Assembly: GCA_050258735.1 (NCBI GenBank)
Contig: JBLMZJ010000101.1
Coordinates: forward strand, 1-8,756
Length of the DNA: 8,756 nucleotides
Reading direction: 5' to 3'
From: Syntrophomonas_A sp050258735
GTDB taxonomy: Bacteria > Bacillota > Syntrophomonadia > Syntrophomonadales > Syntrophomonadaceae
Shown here piece by piece: positions 1 to 6,025 of this stretch (within the stretch, counting starts at the first letter, position 1; every line of letters begins with the position of its first letter). A program made the position numbers and the translations under genes. A model generated the notes under the pieces. That model searched no databases and had not been told where the DNA came from. It saw only the letters and a program-made list of their open reading frames with translations.

Positions 1-506
1 TCTTCCTGAGTCAGCGACTTCTGAATCTTTTCTTCATCCGGTAGTAAGCTATCTGACGGGGTTTGCTGAATTGTTTGTACGGTTGGTTGGAGATAGGTTA
101 CTTCTGCACCCAAAGCTTCACCTACGAACCGTATCGGTACCATTGTTCGTCCTCCAACGATTGCGGCTGGAGTATCAAGAACAGCTTCGTTACCATCTAC
201 CATTGCTCTAGTTGACCCAATTACAAGTTCAACCTTCTTGTTCCCGCTGATTGTGACCTTATTGTTTGCCGAATCCCAGTCCACTGCAGCACCAAGTGCC
301 TCTGCAATAGCCCTGAATGGAACCATTGTCCGCCCGTTAAGAATGGTGGGAGGCTGGTCAAAATTGACCTGGTTTCCATTCACCTTAACCGTTAGCTGTG
401 ATCCGTCATTGATTACCTGTACTGTTTGCGCCGCGTAACACGGTAGATTAAAAACGAACATCATCAGGATTACTACAAGTCCTAATTTACTAGATTTCCA
501 TTTCAT
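1..506 (-). CDS. Secreted copper amine oxidase-like stalk-domain protein (5' part; runs off the left edge)
   Basis: 168 codons are visible, read leftward from ATG at 506, with no stop before the window edge. Residues 1-25 look like a Sec signal peptide: K-rich start, hydrophobic core around 8-20, and a CYA|A type cleavage site. Two repeats typical of the copper amine oxidase N-terminal-like family (PF07833) follow: NGRTMVPFRAIAEALGA at 57-73 and GGRTMVPIRFVGEALGA at 118-134. In Clostridia these repeats are known as extracellular or cell-wall stalk modules and do not by themselves imply oxidase activity. After the second repeat the usual tryptophan/aspartate ending is replaced by a Q/T/P-rich linker from about 138, so a different C-terminal domain probably lies outside the window. 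The start is supported by a G-rich Shine-Dalgarno-like stretch (AGGGTGGGG) eight bases upstream. A second ATG five bases into the gene is out of frame. The family call is firm; the full function is unknown. Confidence 0.88.
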   Translation of the reverse strand, partial: MKWKSSKLGLVVILMMFVFNLPCYAAQTVQVINDGSQLTVKVNGNQVNFDQPPTILNGRTMVPFRAIAEALGAAVDWDSANNKVTISGNKKVELVIGSTRAMVDGNEAVLDTPAAIVGGRTMVPIRFVGEALGAEVTYLQPTVQTIQQTPSDSLLPDEEKIQKSLTQE

Positions 507-754
507 TTGTTATTCCCCACCCTTAGCCTGACAAATTTTCTATTGTGTTTATATACATCTAAGATATATTCTACCTAATCCACCATGCTCCTGCTAATTC
601 AGACGCTCACCCCAATCAGCGTAGCATCAAATAGGAATGGGTAGTCCCCTATCCACCTGGACTTCCCATGAAATTAACATTATAAAGTTAAATATTAATT
701 AAGATCCCGTATTAATAAAAGCCACCTTGTATAACCATTTAGATTGCACTAAAT
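507..754 (-). promoter_or_regulatory. AT-rich intergenic leader of the stalk-protein gene
   Basis: No gene is seen in these 248 bases. On the minus strand a perfect TATAAT box lies at 684-679, without a convincing -35 at the usual distance. If it is used, the stalk-protein mRNA would have an untranslated leader of about 165 bases. That leader contains small potential hairpins (for example ACGCT/AGCGT at 603-607 and 617-621) and several G-rich runs. I compared it by eye with the c-di-GMP-I riboswitch core and saw no match. No T-tract terminator is visible for the gene that ends at 755. Confidence 0.25.
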
Positions 755-1585
755 TTACGTTCTTGGATGGTGAATCTGCTTTCCTGGAAACCAAGTAACT
801 GAGTTCGTTGGCAAACCATGCATGATTGCAATATCAACTGGCCCTCCACATACTGGATTACCCGGAACAAAACGTTCCATTTGTATTTGGGCTTCAACTA
901 AAAAGGTCGCAAATTCAATTGCATCCTGTAACGGCATAGGGCCAAAATTGATCATATTTATTGGTTTTATCAGTTTATTGTTAACTGTTTCGTATATTGT
1001 TTCTTTCTCACAATCTAATGTTGCAGATATTTCATCGATTACATCAAAGCTATACCCATAAAGAAGTGAAAACGCATGTTTAGAACTTCCTTCTATCCAA
1101 ACGCCAGGAACGGGAAGTATGTCTGTTTGATCAAAACGATCTTCTACAAAACTAATTTGCCATCCCCTTACACCACGGTCTTCAGGATCTGAACTGAAGA
1201 CTAATAGCTTTGTTGAGGACCAATATTGGGGTGCAAGTGATAATTTATCATAATAATATGAGTGCCTTATGTCGGCAATAAAACTAATCAATTTATTTAG
1301 TTTTTCATCTTGCTCAGCGCGATTACTAAATACAAGGGTATCCGAAGGTAATAAATTATGGATTATATCTGAAATCCCTAGGTTACCTATAGAAGATTGC
1401 CCTATCACTCCAACAGTCCAAACATTTTTAGGGCTAAAACATATTTTTGTTGCATAGTCATATGCCTGATTAAAGTATATTAGCTTTCCATTTTCATCAA
1501 GTCCGCCAATACCCATCGTTGATACTTTACTATCAGATGCCAATATTAAATCTGTATTAGTTTTTACCACTGCAAAGATTGTCAT
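755..1585 (-). CDS. Predicted N-terminal-nucleophile (proteasome-like) hydrolase
   Basis: 276 residues. An open frame extends five codons further to a TTG at 1600, but the GGAG at 1598-1595 sits nine bases before ATG 1585, which decides this start. The protein then begins Met-Thr-Ile-Phe. Met before Thr is normally removed, leaving Thr1. With Thr1 as residue 1, the first strand reads TIFAVVKTNTDLILASDSK and puts Asp at position 17, the place of the catalytic Asp17 of proteasome beta subunits and HslV. The Lys33 counterpart could be Lys33 itself (NGK) or Lys46 (ATKICF), which better fits the family's K-I pattern after a short insertion. A VGVIGQSS segment resembles the glycine turn after that lysine. 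The C-terminal two thirds match nothing I recognise. No transmembrane segment is seen. It lies 36 bases behind a 27-codon ORF and is visibly AT-richer than the secDF region, which may point to transfer. The fold and catalytic assignment are inference. Confidence 0.6.
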   Translation of the reverse strand: MTIFAVVKTNTDLILASDSKVSTMGIGGLDENGKLIYFNQAYDYATKICFSPKNVWTVGVIGQSSIGNLGISDIIHNLLPSDTLVFSNRAEQDEKLNKLISFIADIRHSYYYDKLSLAPQYWSSTKLLVFSSDPEDRGVRGWQISFVEDRFDQTDILPVPGVWIEGSSKHAFSLLYGYSFDVIDEISATLDCEKETIYETVNNKLIKPINMINFGPMPLQDAIEFATFLVEAQIQMERFVPGNPVCGGPVDIAIMHGLPTNSVTWFPGKQIHHPRT

Positions 1586-1621
1586 TATAACTATCTCCAA
1601 TTAGTTGTTAAATTAGCCGGG

Positions 1622-1705
1622 TTAATTAGATAGTAAACGTATACTCATGAGCATAAACGTGGCGAGGTCAGATACAATAACATCATACTCTTTCATTTCA
1701 CTCAT
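1622..1705 (-). CDS. 27-residue small ORF upstream of the Ntn-hydrolase-like gene
   Basis: This short ORF starts at ATG 1705 and ends at TAA 1624-1622. A GGAG lies eight bases before the ATG, as good a ribosome binding site as that of the following gene. The product begins MSEMKEYDVIVSD and ends in a hydrophobic, methionine/leucine-rich half with one arginine (TFMLMSIRLLSN). Its stop is 36 bases from the next start on the same strand, so one transcript probably covers both. It could be a leader peptide, a substrate or partner of the hydrolase, or a chance ORF. I do not recognise the sequence. Confidence 0.4.
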   Translation of the reverse strand: MSEMKEYDVIVSDLATFMLMSIRLLSN

Positions 1706-1796
1706 TATTTAGACTCCGTTTTGAATGGTTATTGTAGGTAACTCTCCACTTGGAAATATATATTCTCGGATGCCAGTTTATAGTCGGAAATGATAA

Positions 1797-1825
1797 TTAA
1801 TAATTCCGGGAACGTTTTCTGACAA
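1797..1825 (-). promoter_or_regulatory. Candidate sigma-A type promoter for the small ORF / Ntn-hydrolase unit
   Basis: On the minus strand TTGTCA (1825-1820) and TATTAA (1802-1797) are separated by 17 bases. They match 5/6 and 4/6 of the consensus. Transcription would start near 1790, about 85 bases before the small ORF. Such matches are frequent in AT-rich DNA, so this is tentative. Confidence 0.3.
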
Positions 1826-1909
1826 TAAATGTTATTCACATAACTATAATGATACTTTTTACTTTCTCATTATCTCGGTCCCCATCGTAAAGCTTGCTAA
1901 CGCGTAATA

Positions 1910-1933
1910 GGACCCGCTTTTTGAATCGGGTCC
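1910..1933. repeat. Perfect 7-bp inverted repeat (GGACCCG / CGGGTCC)
   Basis: GGACCCG at 1910-1916 and CGGGTCC at 1927-1933 enclose a 10-base loop. No T-tract follows on either strand, so it is not a standard intrinsic terminator. GGTCC at 1877-1881 could pair with GGACC at 1910-1914 instead, which would give two mutually exclusive hairpins. It lies in the 367-base stretch between the divergent units. The remaining sequence of that stretch up to the PhoP-like repeats is AT-rich and shows no gene. It does contain a perfect TATAAT on the plus strand at 1845-1850, but no -35 at normal spacing. Confidence 0.45.
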
Positions 1934-1975
1934 AGGATTATAGATAATAATAAGACAAAATAATTTTAATGATAA

Positions 1976-2014
1976 TTTACATTATTCATAAATGCTCTTT
2001 ACAATGGCTTTACA
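1976..2014 (+). promoter_or_regulatory. Candidate PhoP box: four direct hexamer repeats before the phosphate transporter
   Basis: TTTACA (1976-1981), TTCATA (1985-1990), TTTACA (1998-2003) and TTTACA (2009-2014) all fit TT[ACT]A[CT]A. Their spacers are 3, 7 and 5 bases, within the 5±2 spacing known for the Bacillus subtilis PhoP box. The four span 33 bases from first to last start, three DNA turns of 11. A further TTAACA lies at 2030-2035. The position just upstream of a phosphate transporter, with the last repeat acting as the -35, is what a PhoP-activated promoter would show. No phoP or phoR gene is in the window. Confidence 0.55.
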
Positions 2015-2036
2015 TTAGGAGATTTTCGCTTAACAT
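2009..2036 (+). promoter_or_regulatory. Candidate promoter of the phosphate transporter
   Basis: TTTACA (2009-2014) is a 5/6 match to the -35 box and TAACAT (2031-2036) a 4/6 match to the -10 box, 16 bases apart. Transcription would begin near 2043, giving a 30-base leader that carries the ribosome binding site. The modest -10 box agrees with an activator-dependent promoter. Confidence 0.42.
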
Positions 2037-2072
2037 ACACTTGTTATCATGTATATAGAAAGGAGGTGTTGG

Positions 2073-3065
2073 ATGATGTATAGTTTGACCTTGGTTATCG
2101 TGGTAGTAGCTTTAGCTCTGCTTTTTGATTACATCAATGGATTTCACGATACCGCTAATGCAATCGCTACTTCGATTTCCACCAAAGCATTGTCCCCCAG
2201 ATCGGCTATCCTTATAGCTGCGACTTTGAACCTGATCGGGGCGCTAAGCGGAACTGCGGTGGCAGCTACTATAGGCAAAGGTATCGTAGCCCCGGATATC
2301 GTTACACCTGGTGTGTTGATAGCCGCCCTGATCAGCGCCATATTCTGGAACCTGTTTACCTGGTATTTTGGGATACCCAGCAGTTCATCCCATGCCTTGA
2401 TAGGCGGCCTTACTGGCGCCGTGATCGGATTTTTTGGTTTTGAGCAAGTAAAATGGCTAGGCTTTGGTAAGATCCTGGCTGGTCTGATAATATCCCCTAT
2501 TCTGGGCTTGATCATCGGGGGTGTTATTATGACTTTGCTGTTTTGGGTTTTTTCAGGATCATCCCCATCGAGAGTTAACCACTATTTCAGGAAACTTCAG
2601 ATCGCATCAGCATGTATGGCGTCGTTTGCCCATGGTTCCAATGATGCACAGAAAACCATGGGTATCATAACCCTGGTGCTTTTCAGCGGCGGTTTAATAG
2701 GAAGTTTTACCGTTCCTCTATGGGTAAAGGTGCTTTGTGCCATTGCTATGGCCTCAGGGACTGCCTTTGGAGGATGGAAGATCATCCGCACCATGGGGGG
2801 GAAAATATTCAGAATAGAGCCTATAAACGGTTTTGCGGCCGATTTCACTGCTTCTGCTATCATCTGGGGAGCCAGTTTGCTGGGAGCTCCGGTAAGCACT
2901 ACTCACGTAGTATCATCATCCATAATGGGAGTGGGTGTCGCCAAACGTTTCCGGGGAGTCCGGTGGAATATTGCCCGCCAGATATTGATCGCCTGGGTCG
3001 TCACTATCCCTTCTTCAGCCCTGGTGGCTATTTTCATAAGTATGCTGATCAGAGTTATTAGCTAA
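2073..3065 (+). CDS. pit: Inorganic phosphate transporter, PiT family
   Basis: 330-residue integral membrane protein expected to move inorganic phosphate into the cell in symport with a cation. It shows both PiT family half-repeats. GFHDTANAIATSIST (23-37) is the first signature, with the Asp/Asn pair, and FAHGSNDAQKTMGI (185-198) is the second. IPSSSSHALIGG (101-112) and PVSTTHVVSS (273-282) are the paired serine/threonine-histidine loops. About ten hydrophobic segments fill the rest, and the length is normal for compact bacterial PiT proteins. An upstream in-frame ATG at 2049 is rejected because the AGGAGG at 2061-2066 lies inside that extension. That site serves ATG 2073 (six bases away) or ATG 2076 (nine bases away). 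The gene stands alone, with no DUF47/PhoU-like partner beside it as is common for pit genes. It has PhoP-like repeats in front and an intrinsic terminator behind, so it is a single-gene unit. Family assignment is secure; the ion and affinity cannot be read. Confidence 0.95.
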   Translation: MMYSLTLVIVVVALALLFDYINGFHDTANAIATSISTKALSPRSAILIAATLNLIGALSGTAVAATIGKGIVAPDIVTPGVLIAALISAIFWNLFTWYFGIPSSSSHALIGGLTGAVIGFFGFEQVKWLGFGKILAGLIISPILGLIIGGVIMTLLFWVFSGSSPSRVNHYFRKLQIASACMASFAHGSNDAQKTMGIITLVLFSGGLIGSFTVPLWVKVLCAIAMASGTAFGGWKIIRTMGGKIFRIEPINGFAADFTASAIIWGASLLGAPVSTTHVVSSSIMGVGVAKRFRGVRWNIARQILIAWVVTIPSSALVAIFISMLIRVIS

Positions 3066-3101
3066 AGAGCTTTAACACGATGCATATATCAATGACTAAA
3101 T

Positions 3102-3130
3102 CTGACCGCAAGGGTCAGTTTTTTATTTTT
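3102..3130 (+). terminator. Intrinsic terminator of the pit gene
   Basis: CTGACC (3102-3107) pairs with GGTCAG (3113-3118) around a five-base GCAAG loop. It is followed by TTTTTTATTTTT, with matching A residues before the stem. It starts 37 bases after the pit stop codon and lies between two convergent genes. Confidence 0.85.
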
Positions 3131-3157
3131 GACCTGGCTATTCCTCAGGGAGTAATA

Positions 3158-3580
3158 CTAAAACCGTATAAGTTCATTATTGAGTACTGTATTCCCCGGC
3201 AGGTTCTCATTGCCTGCCCTCCCCCCTACCCAGAAATAGACCATAGGACTGTCGGTGAGGATCTGAACCTCATATAACTCAAAGGAAGGAATAAACTCCG
3301 TTTTGATTTGTGATCTGGATGAAACGGTGAAGGTTTCTTCATAGACTTTATCTTTTGGTGAAGGGTCAAGATTGAAGATCTTGATCTGGACGGTGTGTCT
3401 TTTGGTTCCGTTATTCAAAGCAACTATACGAATATTGTTCTGATACTGGCTGCCGCTGATAGGGCCGGTAGTGTACCTGTATTTTAGCAAAGCAGGCATT
3501 TTGCCATCTCCTAAATAGTTTCTTGTTTCTAAACTATTCAAAAAGAGCCTTTTCGGTTCCGGATCAGCTTGTAAGGTCAT
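3158..3580 (-). CDS. Hypothetical protein, 140 residues, predicted beta-sandwich
   Basis: I cannot assign a family. The first 45 residues are polar and proline/lysine-containing. From about residue 48 (NNIRIVALNNGTKRHTVQIK) to 118 (VYFWVGGR) the sequence alternates hydrophobic and polar residues in strand-like runs separated by turns, like a small beta-sandwich. Comparable proteins of similar rhythm occur as uncharacterised ORFs in Clostridia, from general memory only. There is no signal peptide, membrane segment or cysteine, so it is probably cytoplasmic or surface-assembled by another route. The start at ATG 3580 has a short-spaced AAGGGAAGTGA in front. It lies 128 bases downstream of secF on the same strand, beyond a hairpin that probably ends the secDF transcript, so it may have its own promoter or be reached by readthrough. 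It is convergent with pit. Confidence 0.7.
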   Translation of the reverse strand: MTLQADPEPKRLFLNSLETRNYLGDGKMPALLKYRYTTGPISGSQYQNNIRIVALNNGTKRHTVQIKIFNLDPSPKDKVYEETFTVSSRSQIKTEFIPSFELYEVQILTDSPMVYFWVGGRAGNENLPGNTVLNNELIRF

Positions 3581-3612
3581 TCACTTCCCTTATATGCAAC
3601 TGATCAAAATGA

Positions 3613-3680
3613 ATGAAAAGCTCCCCTACTTTCGGTGGGTACTATATATACCCATACGGGTTCGGGGAGCAAATTTTCAT
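3613..3680 (-). terminator. Long hairpin after secF, probable terminator (possibly two-way)
   Basis: Read on the minus strand, ATGAAAA (3680-3674), a TTT bulge and GCTCCCC (3670-3664) pair with GGGGAGC (3626-3620) and TTTTCAT (3619-3613). This makes a 14-bp stem followed by TTCATTTT. A second hairpin, TGGGTA (3636-3641) with TACCCA (3649-3654), is nested inside. It starts 29 bases after the secF stop. The U-tract is interrupted, so termination may be partial and allow some expression of the gene at 3158-3580. Confidence 0.55.
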
Positions 3681-3708
3681 TTCAAGTGCCAAAAGAGGTC
3701 ATATTTAA

Positions 3709-4632
3709 CTAGATGGTACTCTCCCCTTCCCGCTTATGTTTCTGCCACATAGTCCAAAGTGGTCCTGCTATACAGATAGTCGAATAGCATCCGGAAATAG
3801 TCCCAAACATCATGGGAAGTGCGAATGACCTGATCGATCCGATATCATAGACCTGGGCAAAGATATATATTACGGCTATACTCACGAAAACGGCAAGATT
3901 GGTATTGATCGACCGCATCATAGACTGATTGATGCTGGTGTCGACCAGTTCTTCCGGCTGCGTTTTTTTGGGAAGCAGGCGTTCGTTTTCACGAATACGG
4001 TCATATATAACGATGGTATCATTGATAGAGAAACCGATGATAGTAAGTATTGCTGCTATAAAAGAGTCGTTTAACGGGATCTTGAAGATTATAAAGACTG
4101 CTGTTACGATAAATGCATCATGAAACAAAGCAACGATAGCCATCGTTCCTGCCGAGAGACCGCCGATATTCCTGAAACGCCATCCTACATAAGCCAAGAT
4201 AAGCAAGAATGACAGTCCGATCGCTATCATTCCGTTGGTGAAAAATCGCTTGCCTATGAACGGCTCTACCGTCAAGGATTCGGATAACTCTAAATTGGCG
4301 TGCGGATATGCCCGGGTCAAAGCTGCCGAAACTGCTTCCTGTTGCTGCGAGGTCAGGGCCTCGTTGCCGGCAAGGCTGACGATCAGCATCTTTTCATCTT
4401 TGGCCATATTCGATTGCAGTTGGCAATTGGTAGCTTTGCCTACCGCCTGTTCGACGATGGTTTGTGCGCTTTCGGCGTTGATGGTATCACTATAGGTGTA
4501 TTTGAGTATGGTTCCACCCTTGAACTGGATATCTAATTGAATACCATTAACAAACGCGGCCACAATGCCAAAAAGTATAATAGTCAGCGAGATCGCAAAA
4601 TAGATATACCGATGATTATAGAATTTGATCAT
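3709..4632 (-). CDS. secF: Protein translocase subunit SecF
   Basis: 307 residues. SecF works with SecD in the membrane and uses the proton motive force to pull exported proteins through and release them after SecYEG/SecA translocation. Membrane segment 1 covers about 10-30 and is followed by the family motif at 31-40 (IQLDIQFKGG). The small periplasmic-side domain (about 41-125) comes next, then a block of five membrane segments from about 131 to 293. The block contains the diagnostic GFSINDTIVIYDRIRE (200-215) and NQSMMRSINTNL (235-246). The length is typical. Its ATG overlaps the secD stop by one base (TAATG), so translation is probably coupled to secD. No separate ribosome binding site is needed. 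Nothing appears broken. Confidence 0.97.
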   Translation of the reverse strand: MIKFYNHRYIYFAISLTIILFGIVAAFVNGIQLDIQFKGGTILKYTYSDTINAESAQTIVEQAVGKATNCQLQSNMAKDEKMLIVSLAGNEALTSQQQEAVSAALTRAYPHANLELSESLTVEPFIGKRFFTNGMIAIGLSFLLILAYVGWRFRNIGGLSAGTMAIVALFHDAFIVTAVFIIFKIPLNDSFIAAILTIIGFSINDTIVIYDRIRENERLLPKKTQPEELVDTSINQSMMRSINTNLAVFVSIAVIYIFAQVYDIGSIRSFALPMMFGTISGCYSTICIAGPLWTMWQKHKREGESTI

Positions 4633-5888
4633 TACGCTGCCCTCCTTGCCCCAAAGTATTGGGGTTTCTGTAATAAATCAAAGCTGCTTAGAGAGCGTAT
4701 CATCAGGCGGGATGCTGTTACCCCGGCAATGAAGTTCATTACGACGCCACAGAGTAATGTATAACCGAATGACAGCATGGGACCGGAACCGAGGATGATA
4801 AGGATGATAGATACGATGATCACTGTGATATTGCCATCAAAAACCGCAGAGAAAGCTCTTTCAAAGCCGGTCTCAATCGCCCTTCCCAAAGCCTTGCCGG
4901 CATTCAGCTCTTCTTTGATCCTTTCGGAGATTATTATGTTAGCGTCCACGCCCATACCGATGGATAGTATCAGACCGGCTATACCGGGGAGGGTCAGGGT
5001 AAACTGGGGTACGGACAATGCCAGCAACTGGCCGGTAACCTGCAGCAATAAAGCTATACATGCCACCATACCAGGCACACGGTAGTAGATAAGGATGAAA
5101 AGGCAGACCAGAACAAATGCGACTTTGCCGGCCAGGACCATCACTGCCAGAGCGTTGCTGCCCAGAGTCGGACTTATGATGTTGCAGTTTTTGACTACCA
5201 GGGAAAACGGCAGGGAGCCGGAATTGATCTTGTCGGCCAGGGATGAAGCCTCTTCCAGTGTGTTTATGTTTCTTATCTCTGCATTACCGTTGGTGATCGG
5301 TGTCTCAACAATTGCTGTAGAGATCCGGGTATTGTCCATGTAGATGTCGATATTCTGCCCTACCAGCCGTGCGGTAGCCAGGGAGAATTTTTCAGCACCA
5401 TTTTTAGAAAGCTTAAGGGTAACGACCGGGCCCGAACCGTCCTGATTGAGGTGAGCGGAGCTATTTGCCACATCGGTGCCTTCCAGTATGACTATGCCGT
5501 CAGGGTCCCGAAAGGTCAATCGCGCGGTCTCCCCTATCTCGCTTACGGCCTTTTGCGGGTCGAAATCGGCTTCATCTGATTTCCAGGGGAAGCGCACCAG
5601 GATCTTTCCATTGGTCTTATCTATGGTTACATCCCGGTCAGTGATATTTTTGGCATCCATGCGCGTTTCGATAATAGCCCGGGCGGCTTCCAGTTCACCA
5701 GCCGTCGGGGTCCGCTGCAGATCACGGGGTTCATAGGTTGCTTCCACCCCGCCCCTAATATCTATTCCGAAACGCATCTGGTCTGCGCCTTTGATTCCGA
5801 AGTTCCCTATCTTGATCCCAAATAGAGAAATACAAAACAAAGCGGCCGTTATGAAAACGGTTATAAAAAACACACGTTTAGAATTCAT
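4632..5888 (-). CDS. secD: Protein translocase subunit SecD
   Basis: 418 residues, normal for Firmicute SecD. One N-terminal membrane segment (about 6-28) is followed by the family motif MRFGIDIRGG (38-47). A large extracytoplasmic region (about 48-240) corresponds to the P1 domain, and five membrane segments make up 245-398. The RND-like signature LTLPGIAGLILSIGMGVDAN (298-317) and ISERIKEE (320-327) identify the protein; Asp315 is in the proton-path position of the family. With SecF it forms the SecDF motor. The start at ATG 5888 is preceded by GGAGG (5903-5899) with a ten-base gap, slightly long. Ahead lie a 120-base structured spacer and an unrecognised secreted/membrane protein, where many Firmicutes carry yajC instead. 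The structured spacer suggests control of secD translation. Confidence 0.97.
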   Translation of the reverse strand: MNSKRVFFITVFITAALFCISLFGIKIGNFGIKGADQMRFGIDIRGGVEATYEPRDLQRTPTAGELEAARAIIETRMDAKNITDRDVTIDKTNGKILVRFPWKSDEADFDPQKAVSEIGETARLTFRDPDGIVILEGTDVANSSAHLNQDGSGPVVTLKLSKNGAEKFSLATARLVGQNIDIYMDNTRISTAIVETPITNGNAEIRNINTLEEASSLADKINSGSLPFSLVVKNCNIISPTLGSNALAVMVLAGKVAFVLVCLFILIYYRVPGMVACIALLLQVTGQLLALSVPQFTLTLPGIAGLILSIGMGVDANIIISERIKEELNAGKALGRAIETGFERAFSAVFDGNITVIIVSIILIILGSGPMLSFGYTLLCGVVMNFIAGVTASRLMIRSLSSFDLLQKPQYFGARRAA

Positions 5889-5939
5889 TATTCAATTTCC
5901 TCCAATTATGGCCCGTCAAGCACGCAAGGTGAAGCGGTC

Positions 5940-6025
5940 AAGACGGATGAAATGTAATTTTAGTCGCACTTGCCCAATACCGAATCATGTCCGGTATTGA
6001 TGGAGACATCATTTCATTCCGTCTT
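5940..6025 (-). promoter_or_regulatory. Structured mRNA element between the leader gene and secD
   Basis: In the minus-strand transcript the last codons and stop of the upstream gene (6025-6010) pair with 5954-5940. This gives a 15-bp stem with one bulged base (AAGACGG and ATGAAATG against their complements). Inside it sits a perfect 8-bp hairpin, CAATACCG with CGGTATTG (5999-5992 and 5982-5975). No U-tract follows on the minus strand, so it is not an ordinary terminator in the transcribed direction. CTCCA just after the stop (6005-6001) could also pair with TGGAG of the secD ribosome binding site (5904-5900). A ribosome held at the end of the upstream gene would prevent the outer stem. The fold was drawn by eye. 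Confidence 0.5.

Noticed and set aside
507..680. c-di-GMP or other known riboswitch in the stalk-protein leader
   Set aside because: G-rich runs and small stems drew attention, but I found none of the conserved core of the c-di-GMP-I class or any other class I can recognise by eye.
1586..1600. TTG start of the Ntn-hydrolase-like gene at 1600
   Set aside because: The GGAG directly after it is correctly spaced for ATG 1585, and only that start exposes the Thr.
1910..1933. Intrinsic terminator at the GGACCCG hairpin
   Set aside because: No T-run follows on either strand and no gene ends nearby, so it was listed only as an inverted repeat.
2049..2072. Earlier ATG start of the phosphate transporter at 2049
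   Set aside because: The AGGAGG ribosome binding site would lie inside that extension, and the extra residues (MYIERRCW) do not look like a PiT N-terminus.
3080..3277. 65-residue plus-strand ORF after pit
   Set aside because: It contains the pit terminator hairpin and overlaps the end of the opposite-strand gene; the peptide shows no domain.
4235..5736. Plus-strand open frames over secF and secD
   Set aside because: They are antisense shadows of two clearly identified genes, with no ribosome binding site or family resemblance.
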